64,000 nt of DNA, from assembly GCF_008014675.1 (NCBI RefSeq), contig NZ_VOXD01000029.1:16817-80816 (forward strand), read 5' to 3'. This DNA is from Neolewinella aurantiaca (GTDB lineage Bacteria; Bacteroidota; Bacteroidia; Chitinophagales; Saprospiraceae). The notes under the pieces are model-generated. The model was not told where the DNA came from and made no database searches. It saw only the letters and a program-made list of their open reading frames with translations. The position numbers and the translations under genes are program-made. This document shows, piece after piece, positions 42,954-52,119 of this stretch. Positions within the stretch are counted from its first letter, which is position 1; the number at the start of each line of letters is the position of its first letter.

Positions 42954-45377
42954 CTATCGCTTCAAAACAGTCTGGGCCCGTGCAGGAACACCATTCACGA
43001 TAAGCTGCAGGTGGTATGTACCCATAGGGAGCGCCTCAACATCAATGCGGTTGAAATTATTACCCGCTGAGCGGGTCCCAAAATCACGGACCAATACCCG
43101 GCGGCCAAGGCCGTCGAACAGGTTGACGCTAACCTGGCTGGCTTCCGTGAGGTCGTACTCCACGCCCATTTCATCGGTGGCAGGGTTAGGGAACAAATGC
43201 AGTTGATTCAGGCTGGCGAAGTCCTGTACGTTTACGCTGACTTCCTGGCCAAAGCTGATCCAGTTGATATCTATATCACCCGTAAATCCGCCGACGCCCG
43301 GCGCGATGAAAAAGTTCAGACCGGTAATCCGCTGAGGATCGACATCACATGGGCCCGTAACACAAGAGGTACCGCCGTAGCCTCCGTCGGTATAGCCCTG
43401 TGCAAAGTCGTAAGTGTAGGTCATGAATTCTTCGCCGGAAATGGTGTTGGTGTAGCCCTGGAGCGTAGTGGAGAAACCTCCTTCGTCCATAAGATCAATA
43501 CGTAAAGCTTCTGAGGCAGCATTTCGGATACGGGCCCGGACGTACAGCTTGTCACCAGAACCCGCAGCGTCAGCTTTACCCGAATTGCCTTCTTCGTCGC
43601 GCAGCGTGTACTGAATCTGCTCGTAAAGACCGGAAGTACCGTCTCCGGTCATCGTCAGGTAGCCATCATCAGATACGCTGTAGGAGATACCGGCAGGTTC
43701 GCCGGTAAAGAATTCACCGGCTCCCACGAGGGTGTCGCTGTAGTTCAGTACACCAACGGCTGTTTCCACGACCTCTTCGAGTGGCTGGCCAACGCTGATC
43801 CAGTCTATTTCGATCTGGCCGGTCAGCATCCCTTCACCGGGGCGGGGGTACATGAAGATGCCCTTGATGGCGGTCATGTCAATCGGGCAGGGGTTATCGG
43901 GGGTACAGCCTTCGGCTCCGCCGTATCCGGCATCGCCGGAGTTACCGGAGAAGTCGAAAGAATAGATGGCCCACTCACTGGTGATGCGCCGGGTCAGGGC
44001 CAGAATATTGGTAGACAGATCCATCGTATCCACGATGTCAACCCGGATGGGCTGGTCCGCACCAATGGTGCGGGCACGCATGAAGAGCTTGCCCTGAGCG
44101 AAATCGTCGGAGAAGTCTACCGTAATTTCCTGGCGGAGAGTGTCCTGCTCGTCGGTAGGCTCGTTGAAGAGGTAAGAAACCGTCGCGTATTCTCCCGAAG
44201 TACCGTCGCCGTCGAGGATGAGGCTGCTGCCACTTTCGGAAATGGAAATGCCTTCCACCGTGAAGGTGCGGTCGATGCGTTCATTGTCGAAGTTGTCTAC
44301 GTATTCCAGGGTGGCTTCGGGGCCGTCGCCGTCGAGGTTCGTGCCAATGCTGATCCAGTCTATGTCAATCGTACCGGCAAACTGACCGGTTCCACCGTTA
44401 ACGAATACGATGAGTTCTTTCACCGCTTCAAGGTTAACGATACAAGGGTCAACGTCGGCCGTCGGGCAGGACTCGTTGGGGAAGTTCTGGCTGGCACCGG
44501 AGAGCTCATACTCATAAACAGCCCATTCGTCGGTCAGGATGCGGGTAATGGCGTTGGCCGTCGAGCTGATATTGTCAACGTCCTGTACGTCGATCCGTAA
44601 AGTCGTTCCGGGAACGGAAGTACGCACCTTGATGTAGACTACGGGGTCGTCAGACATATCCACCGAAGTCTGGATGTATTCCGGAGCAGGACGCAGGGCG
44701 TATGCGTGAGGAGTCCAGGGTCCGGCGGTTCCGTCTCCGATCAGGGTAACCACGGTACTGTCGCCGTTGGGGCCGGTGCGGCGCTCACGGGTAAAGCCAG
44801 GTACTTCAAAGCCATTCCAGCTGGTCAGCGAAGAGTCGCTGTCCATATGGTCTTGGTAAATGTCGGAGGTGATCACACCGGCGGGCTCTTCCCCCAGGGC
44901 CATGTAATCGAACGTCACCTGGCCGGTGAACGATCCCACACCGGGATCAACGAAAAAGACGATGGCCTGGATCTGGCTGAGGTCTACTTCCCCAACGTCG
45001 ACGCTGGAAAAGTCGAACTCTAGTACACGGTAGTTGTCCGTGAGGGTCTGTGTGATCGGGGCAATGTTGGTGCCGGTACCGTTTACGTCCGTTAAGTCCA
45101 TCCGGAGGGTGGTGCCGAGAACAGAGCTTTTGACCCGCACGAATAATTTGGCGCTGGCCGAGATGTCGTAGGTCTGAGGCAGACCAAAGTAAACACCGCT
45201 CCAGGCACCGTTGGTGCCGTTGCCGGCCACCACCATTTCGCCACCGGTCTCGGTGATGTCGAACTGATCCGTGGTGATGGTCACGTTGCCGTCGTCAAAC
45301 TGGTCGACGAAGATGGGTTGAGCCAGGAGCACTCCGGAGAAGAGTACGGCCAGGCAGAAAAGTAGTAGTTTTTGCAT
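42954..45377 (-). CDS. Secreted four-repeat beta-sandwich protein with type IX sorting tail
   Basis: An 807-residue protein with a signal peptide ending GVLLAQ. Four tandem units of roughly 150-185 residues (about 20-170, 170-355, 355-540, 540-725) share GDGTSG near the start, a LFVRVKSS/LYVRARIRN-like strand, then T-L-R-I/M-D-L/V-x-D, a YxFDFS strand and a closing GxFTGxIDIDWISxGQ. A C-terminal domain (HLFPNPATDEMGVEY, then GTYHLQLIVNGV) is a type IX secretion signal. The repeat unit looks like a carbohydrate-binding jelly roll, but I cannot name its family. It is last in the minus-strand run after the TIG lipoprotein, susD and susC, the place where surface glycan-binding proteins are usual. 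Sugar binding is therefore inferred. Confidence 0.8.
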   Translation of the reverse strand: MQKLLLFCLAVLFSGVLLAQPIFVDQFDDGNVTITTDQFDITETGGEMVVAGNGTNGAWSGVYFGLPQTYDISASAKLFVRVKSSVLGTTLRMDLTDVNGTGTNIAPITQTLTDNYRVLEFDFSSVDVGEVDLSQIQAIVFFVDPGVGSFTGQVTFDYMALGEEPAGVITSDIYQDHMDSDSSLTSWNGFEVPGFTRERRTGPNGDSTVVTLIGDGTAGPWTPHAYALRPAPEYIQTSVDMSDDPVVYIKVRTSVPGTTLRIDVQDVDNISSTANAITRILTDEWAVYEYELSGASQNFPNESCPTADVDPCIVNLEAVKELIVFVNGGTGQFAGTIDIDWISIGTNLDGDGPEATLEYVDNFDNERIDRTFTVEGISISESGSSLILDGDGTSGEYATVSYLFNEPTDEQDTLRQEITVDFSDDFAQGKLFMRARTIGADQPIRVDIVDTMDLSTNILALTRRITSEWAIYSFDFSGNSGDAGYGGAEGCTPDNPCPIDMTAIKGIFMYPRPGEGMLTGQIEIDWISVGQPLEEVVETAVGVLNYSDTLVGAGEFFTGEPAGISYSVSDDGYLTMTGDGTSGLYEQIQYTLRDEEGNSGKADAAGSGDKLYVRARIRNAASEALRIDLMDEGGFSTTLQGYTNTISGEEFMTYTYDFAQGYTDGGYGGTSCVTGPCDVDPQRITGLNFFIAPGVGGFTGDIDINWISFGQEVSVNVQDFASLNQLHLFPNPATDEMGVEYDLTEASQVSVNLFDGLGRRVLVRDFGTRSAGNNFNRIDVEALPMGTYHLQLIVNGVPARAQTVLKR

Positions 45378-45440
45378 GTCAAATTGATTTAGTAGAGCGA
45401 ATGTTACAGGCCGCCGCAGAGGTGCAACCGAAAGTGATTT

Positions 45441-46583
45441 CTATATGCGTTCCACGAATATGACGTTGTCGATATTCGCTTCTATTTTTTGTCCGGAACC
45501 TTCCCGGTCTTCGATGTGGAATTTGATCTGGTTCACCTTTTGCGGATCGATGACGAAGCCACTGGCATCGCGGAAGCGCACGAGCGGAACACTGATGTGG
45601 TTCCAGCCGGCATCGTCTAGCTGCAGGCGGGTGGTGAAGTCCGAGGTGCTCCCGTTCTGCTCCCGCAAGACGAGCAGGAGCCAGGTATCGGTACGGCCGT
45701 TGCTGTTCACGTCCATCTCGAGGAAGGTGCTGTTCACGTCCGTTCTGATTCCGAAGGAATCAACGCCGTTGCCACCCGGTGTTTTTGGGCCGCCGAGCCA
45801 GACGGTCCCCAGGTCGTCGGTACCGCTTACCTGCATGAAGTTCCCGTCGAAAGGGGCGGGCAAACTGCTTCGAATGAGGGGAGCTCCGCTCTGTTGGTCG
45901 GTAAAACCATCGAAGGTGTACTGGTCGTTGGCGATCAGACCGTTGCCGTCGAAGTCGGTCACGAGTAGGTTGTCGAATACCTGAAAGGTTACGTTGGTTT
46001 GGGCGGTACCGCCGTTGGCCACCACCCGGATAAAGCCCGTAGTAGCGCCTTCGGGTACCCGGACGATGAGGCTGTCTTCGGCGGCATAAACAATGTCGGC
46101 GATCAGGCTGTCGGCGTAGCTGCCATCGATGAATTCTCCGGTTTTGAAACTCACTTCGAGTGGTTCGAAGAAGGCTTCGCCAATGAGGGTTACCAGATCG
46201 CCGGGGTTGGCGGTCCGGGGGTAAAAGCGGGGAACCAGCGGAGGATCTTCGGTGACGACGAACTCCGTGTCAAAGCTGCCACCGTCGGTCCTGACGGTTA
46301 CTCTTTTCTGGCCAAGACTCATATCGCTGGGAATGCGGAACAGCAGCGCAACGTCGGAATTGTAGGCCGTATTGAACGGTACTGGCTCGTCGTTGAACAG
46401 CAGTTCACGGATTTCTCCGAGGTTATTCCCCTTCAAGACAACCAGGGTTTCACGAGGGGCCATCATGGGTTCCAGCGAAACGAATTCGGGTGGTTCCACT
46501 TTTTCGCAGCCACTGAAAAAAGCAAGGGCGAGCCCCATAAGGAGTACTAGCGGATGAAATAAGGACTTTGAGTTGAATAACAT
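45441..46583 (-). CDS. TIG/IPT-domain surface glycan-binding lipoprotein (SGBP-like)
   Basis: A 380-residue lipoprotein (lipobox AFFSGC). One or two IPT/TIG Ig-like domains follow (about 35-115: MMAPRETLVVLKGNNLGEIR; about 115-210: PRTANPGDLVTLIGEAFFE). A C-terminal beta-sandwich (about 215-380: LLVTDFDGNGLIANDQYTFD, then VPLVRFRDASGFVIDPQKVN and IDNVIFVERI) resembles the glycan-binding domain of SGBP-B proteins. Its gene lies downstream of susD, the normal place for a locus-specific surface glycan-binding protein. It likely tethers galactan chains for the SusCD pair. The exact ligand is inferred from the locus. Confidence 0.85.
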   Translation of the reverse strand: MLFNSKSLFHPLVLLMGLALAFFSGCEKVEPPEFVSLEPMMAPRETLVVLKGNNLGEIRELLFNDEPVPFNTAYNSDVALLFRIPSDMSLGQKRVTVRTDGGSFDTEFVVTEDPPLVPRFYPRTANPGDLVTLIGEAFFEPLEVSFKTGEFIDGSYADSLIADIVYAAEDSLIVRVPEGATTGFIRVVANGGTAQTNVTFQVFDNLLVTDFDGNGLIANDQYTFDGFTDQQSGAPLIRSSLPAPFDGNFMQVSGTDDLGTVWLGGPKTPGGNGVDSFGIRTDVNSTFLEMDVNSNGRTDTWLLLVLREQNGSTSDFTTRLQLDDAGWNHISVPLVRFRDASGFVIDPQKVNQIKFHIEDREGSGQKIEANIDNVIFVERI

Positions 46584-46612
46584 AATTGTAGTAAAGTGCT
46601 AATGTTTGAGGA

Positions 46613-46710
46613 GGGCGGTAAACGCGGGTGCAAAGTCGGTTGAAGGACCTGCCCGCTTTGCGGTGTTGTCCGTCTTCGGAAAACTTTCTGTGCACCTGCG
46701 TCCGCGCCCT
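46613..46710. repeat. Inverted pair of family A repeats between susD and SGBP genes
   Basis: A diverged plus copy at 46613-46634 and an exact-consensus minus copy at 46691-46710 (spacer GA) face each other in the 163-base spacer between two minus-strand genes. Confidence 0.7.
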
Positions 46711-46746
46711 GAAAAAAGAGCGGTGAGCGGAAATGCCGGTTCCTGT

Positions 46747-48240
46747 TTAGTACCCCGGGTTTTGCTCCAGATTGGGATTGATCTCCAGCTCGCTGGCGGG
46801 TATCGGGAAGAGCAGCTTCGTTTCATCGAGCGTACGGCCATGTAACCGCATAAGCTCTATGGCCCGGTCGGGGCCTTTGCGCAGAATATCGAACCAGCGC
46901 TTCGATTCGAACATGAATTCTCGCCGGCGCTCGAGGTCGAGAAGTTGAGAATCAAGGAATTCGAGGTCTTCCACGCCGGCGCGGGCGCGGAGCGTGTTTA
47001 CCAGCCCGACAACTTCTTCGTTGAGGGAAATGCCACTGCTGAGCGCCGTAACGGCCTCGGCGTACGTCAGGATCACCTCCGAGTAGCGCATCAAACTTCC
47101 GTTCTGGGGCGTACTCATGAAGCAGACGTCGCTGCCGCCACCCATGACGTATTTTTTGATGTTGCCGCTGTTACCGCCCGCTCCGTCGGCGGGGTAGGTG
47201 TAGCCACCATCTTCGGCGTTGAGGGTAGGGTAGTAGTTGTTGGGTTCCATCATCGACCAGTACCGGCGTTCGTCGCCTTCTTCCCAAATATCCATCGCCG
47301 TGGTACCCGGCGCATCCTCGCCGGGAGACGTCGGAATCAATGAGCCCCAACCATCGGTTGTTTTAGTGATGCCCTCGTTCCAGGGAGCAAAAAAGGCCTG
47401 GCGCATATTGCCCGTTCCCCAGGATTCGCAACCAGCGTACTGGACCTCGAATATTGATTCGGCGTTGTTGTCGTAGGTGCTTCTTACCCACAGATCTCCG
47501 TAACTGGGCATCAGGGAATAGAGCCCGGAATTGATGACTTCCAACGCACGATCACGGGCATCGGTATACTCCCGCAGGGTAAGGTGAACGCTGGCCAGGT
47601 AAGCACGGGCGGCACCGCTGGTGGCGCGGCCGTTGGCCCGCTCGGCGGGCAGGGTCTCTGCTGCAAACGTGAGGTCTTGTTTGATGAGGTCATAGACCTC
47701 ATTGACCGGGCTACGTGGCAGAAGTAAATCCTGGTCCAGGCTCGGCGACTGGGTGATCAAAGGAACGCCGCCGAAGATGCGCACGAGGTCGTAATACGCC
47801 AGCGCACGCAGGAAGCGGCCTTCGGCCACCACGCGGTCTTTCACCACCTGGCTGGCCTCCTCCGCGTCAGGAGCCTTTTCGATCATTACGTTGGCCAGGG
47901 TGATGAGCCGGTAGCGGCCAGACCAATAACCACTCACTTCGGCGGCCCCCGAGTTTACACTGAAGTTATCGACCGCCGAGGCGTAGTTCTGGCGCGAATC
48001 ATCACTGGGTGTTTCATCGATCTGCCAGCTCTCTCCGAAAAATTGTTGCGCCTGCAGCGCGGTATAAGCAGCCAGTATCCCGGATTCGAGGTCCGACTCT
48101 GTCCGGTAGAAGTCTTCCACCGCTATCTGGTCGATTGGTTGGCGATCAAGAAAATCATCTCCGCAGGATGTGAAGCCGAAAAGAGTGCCCGCTCCGATGG
48201 CAAAGGCAAAGAGTTGATTGGATAATTTCATGGTTTGCAC
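46747..48240 (-). CDS. susD: SusD/RagB-like surface glycan-binding lipoprotein (pair 2)
   Basis: A 497-residue lipoprotein (FGFTSC, then GDDFLDRQPIDQIAVEDFYR). Conserved SusD features include AYTALQAQQFF, AEGRFLRALAYYDLVRIFGG, RYSEVILTYAEAV and the closing LLFPIPASELEINPNLEQNPGY. It is the partner of the susC gene ending 10 bases upstream on the same strand. It is distinct in sequence from the first SusD at 22924, suggesting that the two pairs take up different oligosaccharide classes, for instance agarose-type versus porphyran-type fragments. Confidence 0.95.
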   Translation of the reverse strand: MQTMKLSNQLFAFAIGAGTLFGFTSCGDDFLDRQPIDQIAVEDFYRTESDLESGILAAYTALQAQQFFGESWQIDETPSDDSRQNYASAVDNFSVNSGAAEVSGYWSGRYRLITLANVMIEKAPDAEEASQVVKDRVVAEGRFLRALAYYDLVRIFGGVPLITQSPSLDQDLLLPRSPVNEVYDLIKQDLTFAAETLPAERANGRATSGAARAYLASVHLTLREYTDARDRALEVINSGLYSLMPSYGDLWVRSTYDNNAESIFEVQYAGCESWGTGNMRQAFFAPWNEGITKTTDGWGSLIPTSPGEDAPGTTAMDIWEEGDERRYWSMMEPNNYYPTLNAEDGGYTYPADGAGGNSGNIKKYVMGGGSDVCFMSTPQNGSLMRYSEVILTYAEAVTALSSGISLNEEVVGLVNTLRARAGVEDLEFLDSQLLDLERRREFMFESKRWFDILRKGPDRAIELMRLHGRTLDETKLLFPIPASELEINPNLEQNPGY

Positions 48241-48250
48241 TTTTGTATCT

Positions 48251-51200
48251 TTAAAAATTAGCGTTCAGCCCAAAGGTGAATGCGCGGGAAGTAGGGTAGC
48301 GGCCGTTATCCACGTTATTGATCAGAGGGTTCTGGTTGAACGAGCCCACTTCGGGGTCGTAACCGGAGTAATCGGTCAGGGTGACGAGGTTTTGTCCACT
48401 CACGTACACGCGTAGGTTCTCCATCCCGATACGGCGGGTGATCAACTCGGGGAAAGTGTAACCGAGGCTGACGTTTTTGAGGCGAATGAAAGTGCCATCC
48501 TCGATGAAGCGGTCCGAAATCCGTGTGTTTGCGTTCGGGTCGGTGGCAATTGCCCGCGGAATGGTTGTGCTGGGCTCCGCCGGGGTGTAGCTGTCAAGAA
48601 TGGCCACCGACTGGTTGTTGAAGCCTTCGAAGCTTTCGGTTTTGCGGCGCACCATATTCAGGATTTCGTTTCCGAAAACGCCCTGAATCAGGAAGCTGCA
48701 ATCGATCCCCTTCCAGGCAAAGCGGTTAGACAGGTTGGCGGTAAAGTCGGGCAGTGGATTACCGATAAAAGTCTGGTCTTCGGCGTTGATAATCCCGTCG
48801 TCGTTGAGGTCTTTGAACTTGATGTCTCCCGCGCGGGTGTCGATGCTCTGGAAGGGGGCTTCGTCAACGTCGGCAGGTTCCTGAAAGATGCCGTCCATCA
48901 CAAAACCGTAAAACTGACCGATGGGGTGGCCCACTTCGGTGCGCGTTACGGGCAGTCCCTCTACGGTTGCAATCAAACTTCCGTTCGAGCCGAGATTGGT
49001 CACCTCATTGGTTGACTTGCTGAAGTTGAAAGAGGTGCTCCAGTCAAACTTACCGGTTGTGTTCTGGGTATTCACCGTAAGCTCAAAACCGTTGTTGGTG
49101 ATCTCGCCGATGTTGACGATCGGAGCGCTGAGACCTCCTGTGGTTGCCGGCAGCAGGGCGGGCAGGAGGTTTCCGTCGGCCCGCCTGGTGTAGTAATCGG
49201 CAATGATCTCGATGCGGTTATTGAACAGGCCAAGGTCGATACCGAAATTGGTCTGGTAAGAGCTTTCCCACCGCACGTCGGGGTTGGGGATGTTGTTGGG
49301 CGCGAAGGCGGTCACGATCTGATCGCCCTGTACTGCCGTCACCGCGCCTACGTTAGCGTAGTAACTGTACAGGCCAATTTCCTGGTTGCCCACGGCACCG
49401 TAGCCAATCCGTAGTTTCAGGTTGTCGAGCTTCTCAAAATCCGCCAGGAACGACTCGTTGCTCAGTCGCCACGCAAAGGCGGCGGAGGGGAAGACGCCAT
49501 ACCGGTTGTTTGCACCGAACCGGCTGGAGCCATCGGCCCGCAGCGTTGCCGTTACCTGGTAACGGTCACTGAAGGAGTAGTTCAGGCGGCCGAAGTAAGA
49601 AAGGAGCGCAAAATCTCCGGTGCCTCCGCCCGTTTGTTGTTGGCCGGCGTCACCGAGGTTCAGCGCGATGTTCGTATTGTTCGGCAGGTCATTACGGCTG
49701 GCGAACAGAAATTCGTAGCCGCCCTCCTGAGCTTCGAAACCGAGCAGCCCGGTTACGTTGTGCTTCTCGGCAAATGTTTTGTTGAAGGTCAGCAGGTGTT
49801 TATTGATCCAGAAACGGTTTTCGTTCTTATTGATGGTCAGGCTGGAACGCTGACTGATTTGTCCGCGCTCGTAAGAAGGCTGGAAGGTGCTCTGGCCCGC
49901 AAAGAGGAGGTCGGTACCGAACTCCGTGCGGTACTTCAGGAAGGGTAGGAGGTCGGCCTCGAAATAGAAGTTGGCCAGCAGGCGTGTTTTCCGGCTCACA
50001 TCCTGGGTTTCAAGGGCGCTGCTGACGGGATTTATGAAGTTCAGCTCGATCTCGTCCTGCGGAGCGGCGAAGGTTCCGTCAGCGTTCCGTACCGGCGCAG
50101 CCGGTACATACAGCAAGGCCGTGTAAACCACACCGCGGCTGTTGTCCTGTAGGGTAATATCTTCCTTGGTGCGTGCTACCAATAGGCTGTTGCCAAGCCG
50201 TATTTTGTCGTTGATTTGATGGTCGAGGTTAATCTTAGCGCTAAAGCGATTGAATGCCGACCCGATCACGATGCCTTCCGTGCGGGTAAAGCCCCCCGAC
50301 ACGGCAAATTGCGTTCGCTCTCCACCTCCGCTCAAGGTGAGCTGAGCGTTGCGGTTGTAGGCTCTGCGGAATATCTCGTCCTGCCAGTCGGTCCCCTCGC
50401 CGAGAAGGTCGAGGTCCTGAAACTCCTCGATGGGGTTGAAGGCACTTCCGTTATAGTACTCGGCATATTCACGCAGGTTGAGCACCTCTACTTTTTTGGC
50501 AAGTTTCTGGGTGCCGATGTAGCTCTCGAAAGAAACTTTGCTCCGTCCCGCTTTGCCCCGCTTGGTGGTGATCAGCACGACACCGTTGGCGCCACGTGCG
50601 CCATAAATCGCGGTGGCTGAGGCGTCCTTAAGGATTTCGATCGACTCAATATCGTTCGGATTGATGGTATTAAGGGTGTTATTGGACTGCACGTTGCCCT
50701 CAATGCCGTCGTAAGACGAGCGGCTCACGCCGTTATCGTTCACAACGGGGATGCCATCGATCACGTAAAGTGGTTCGGCCGTCAGGGTAGACCCGATGCC
50801 CCGCACGCGGATAGAAACAGAACCTCCCGGTGCTCCGGAGTTTTGCGTTACCTGAACACCCGCCGCACGACCCTGAATTGCCTGGTCAAGACCGGTAACC
50901 GGAACTTCCCGCAGGGATTCGGAGGAGATGCTGCTCAAAGAGCCGGTCACATCCGATCGCTTCGTTGTGCCGTACCCTACCACAACAACTTCGTCGAGTT
51001 GTTTGGCGTCGGGCTCCATCTGCACGTTTAGTACGCCCTGGTTGCTCAGTTTGTATTCGACGGTCTCGTAACTAAGGTAGCTGAACACGAGAATGTCGCC
51101 GGTTTCAGCAGTAATGACGTAGTTCCCGTCATAGTCGGTAATACCACCACTCGTCGTCCCCTTAACAATGATGTTTACCCCGATCAGAGGCTCATTTGTT

Positions 51201-51334
51201 TCAGCGTCGGTTACCGTGCCGGTGATGGACCGAACAGACTCTTCGACGCTGCTACTGCCGGAGGCAGCCATGGCGGATAAAGAAGTAATAAGTACCAGCG
51301 ACAGGGCCGTACTAAAATAGTAAAAAATCTTCAT
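48251..51334 (-). CDS. susC: SusC-like TonB-dependent outer-membrane transporter (pair 2)
   Basis: A 1027-residue protein with a signal peptide and an N-terminal carboxypeptidase-like domain (ITGTVTDAETNEPLIGVNII), the LDEVVVVGYGTT motif, plug motif SATAIYGARGANGVVLITTK and a beta-barrel ending FTFGLNANF. SusC barrels import oligosaccharides with SusD and TonB. susD begins 10 bases after its stop, then the TIG and four-repeat genes, so the four form a surface-uptake unit. It differs markedly from the first SusC, arguing for separate cargo. The upstream 785 bases should hold its promoter. Confidence 0.95.
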   Translation of the reverse strand: MKIFYYFSTALSLVLITSLSAMAASGSSSVEESVRSITGTVTDAETNEPLIGVNIIVKGTTSGGITDYDGNYVITAETGDILVFSYLSYETVEYKLSNQGVLNVQMEPDAKQLDEVVVVGYGTTKRSDVTGSLSSISSESLREVPVTGLDQAIQGRAAGVQVTQNSGAPGGSVSIRVRGIGSTLTAEPLYVIDGIPVVNDNGVSRSSYDGIEGNVQSNNTLNTINPNDIESIEILKDASATAIYGARGANGVVLITTKRGKAGRSKVSFESYIGTQKLAKKVEVLNLREYAEYYNGSAFNPIEEFQDLDLLGEGTDWQDEIFRRAYNRNAQLTLSGGGERTQFAVSGGFTRTEGIVIGSAFNRFSAKINLDHQINDKIRLGNSLLVARTKEDITLQDNSRGVVYTALLYVPAAPVRNADGTFAAPQDEIELNFINPVSSALETQDVSRKTRLLANFYFEADLLPFLKYRTEFGTDLLFAGQSTFQPSYERGQISQRSSLTINKNENRFWINKHLLTFNKTFAEKHNVTGLLGFEAQEGGYEFLFASRNDLPNNTNIALNLGDAGQQQTGGGTGDFALLSYFGRLNYSFSDRYQVTATLRADGSSRFGANNRYGVFPSAAFAWRLSNESFLADFEKLDNLKLRIGYGAVGNQEIGLYSYYANVGAVTAVQGDQIVTAFAPNNIPNPDVRWESSYQTNFGIDLGLFNNRIEIIADYYTRRADGNLLPALLPATTGGLSAPIVNIGEITNNGFELTVNTQNTTGKFDWSTSFNFSKSTNEVTNLGSNGSLIATVEGLPVTRTEVGHPIGQFYGFVMDGIFQEPADVDEAPFQSIDTRAGDIKFKDLNDDGIINAEDQTFIGNPLPDFTANLSNRFAWKGIDCSFLIQGVFGNEILNMVRRKTESFEGFNNQSVAILDSYTPAEPSTTIPRAIATDPNANTRISDRFIEDGTFIRLKNVSLGYTFPELITRRIGMENLRVYVSGQNLVTLTDYSGYDPEVGSFNQNPLINNVDNGRYPTSRAFTFGLNANF

Positions 51335-51559
51335 GCTCGACTTAAGTAATTGCGTTGTTTAGAAAAACAAAACTTGTAATAATCAGGCTTTAGCCCATGC
51401 CAATATAGAGAAAAAGAGTTCCAGTTTTTCAACTTTTAAGGCTCATCTAAGCCCATAAATCGCATCCGGCGACAGCAGGAATGGGGCGCTTGCTTAGTTG
51501 CAATCGATTGAACAGAAATGCAGATTTTTTTATTCTTTTTGAAGATCAGAAGGCTTTAG

Positions 51560-51580
51560 GTGCGGGGACGCAGGTGCAAA
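51560..51580 (+). repeat. GC-rich dispersed repeat (family A), diverged copy
   Basis: Right half CGCAGGTGCAAA is intact, left half is degenerate (GTGCGGGGA). Confidence 0.6.
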
Positions 51581-51846
51581 ATTTGTTTATGTGGTGCGGA
51601 CGTCTCTGCTAAACACCGTTCTCCGGAGGGGCGCTTCAGGCCTCATCTGACAGTAGGGTAGAGCCTTGGTTTGCTATACTGTCTAAGCATCGGAGGACTC
51701 TCCGCATAAACGAAGACTGATCTCCCTCTCCAACAGTTAACTACTACCTCAAAATAATGGGTGATGCTGCTGATTTTTCACACAAGAATACTATGATCAG
51801 TTCCAGATGGATCAAGCAGAATTTGATTTTAGTACCTGTTTCCATA

Positions 51847-51983
51847 CTACTGGACATTTCGCTTCGCCGCTTCTTCGAGGTTTGGTTCCCTCTCCGCTGA
51901 GCCTTAGGCGAGCACGAAGTACTGCGAAGCAAACCTTGCCGGAGAGGGCGAGGGTGAGGTGGAAAATCAAAAATGTCCAGTAG
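51847..51983. mobile_element. MITE-like element with perfect terminal inverted repeats, copy 2
   Basis: 137 bases bounded by CTACTGGACATTT and its exact complement AAATGTCCAGTAG. The interior is about 94 percent identical by eye to the element at 28386, with the same CCCTCTCCG / GGAGAGGG inner palindrome. Non-coding. It lies about 140 bases upstream of a transposase, but whether that enzyme moves it is unknown. Confidence 0.8.
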
Positions 51984-52119
51984 TCTGACCTATTTCAATG
52001 ATGGGTTAGGGTTGAAGTGTAGGGTGTTCCCTCTGATACGAAATCGTCGAGGCTGATTCTGGCTCAAAAAAGATGTGCTCTCAAACTGTTAGTTTTGGGT
52101 TACGAAGCACAAAACACAG

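Larger units (their letters stand above)
51335..52119. other. Intergenic scar region upstream of the second susC
   Basis: About 785 bases without a supported gene, AT-rich near susC, then one family A repeat and a MITE-like element. It is followed by a transposase gene, so it marks the boundary between the galactan locus and the defence island. Confidence 0.65.
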
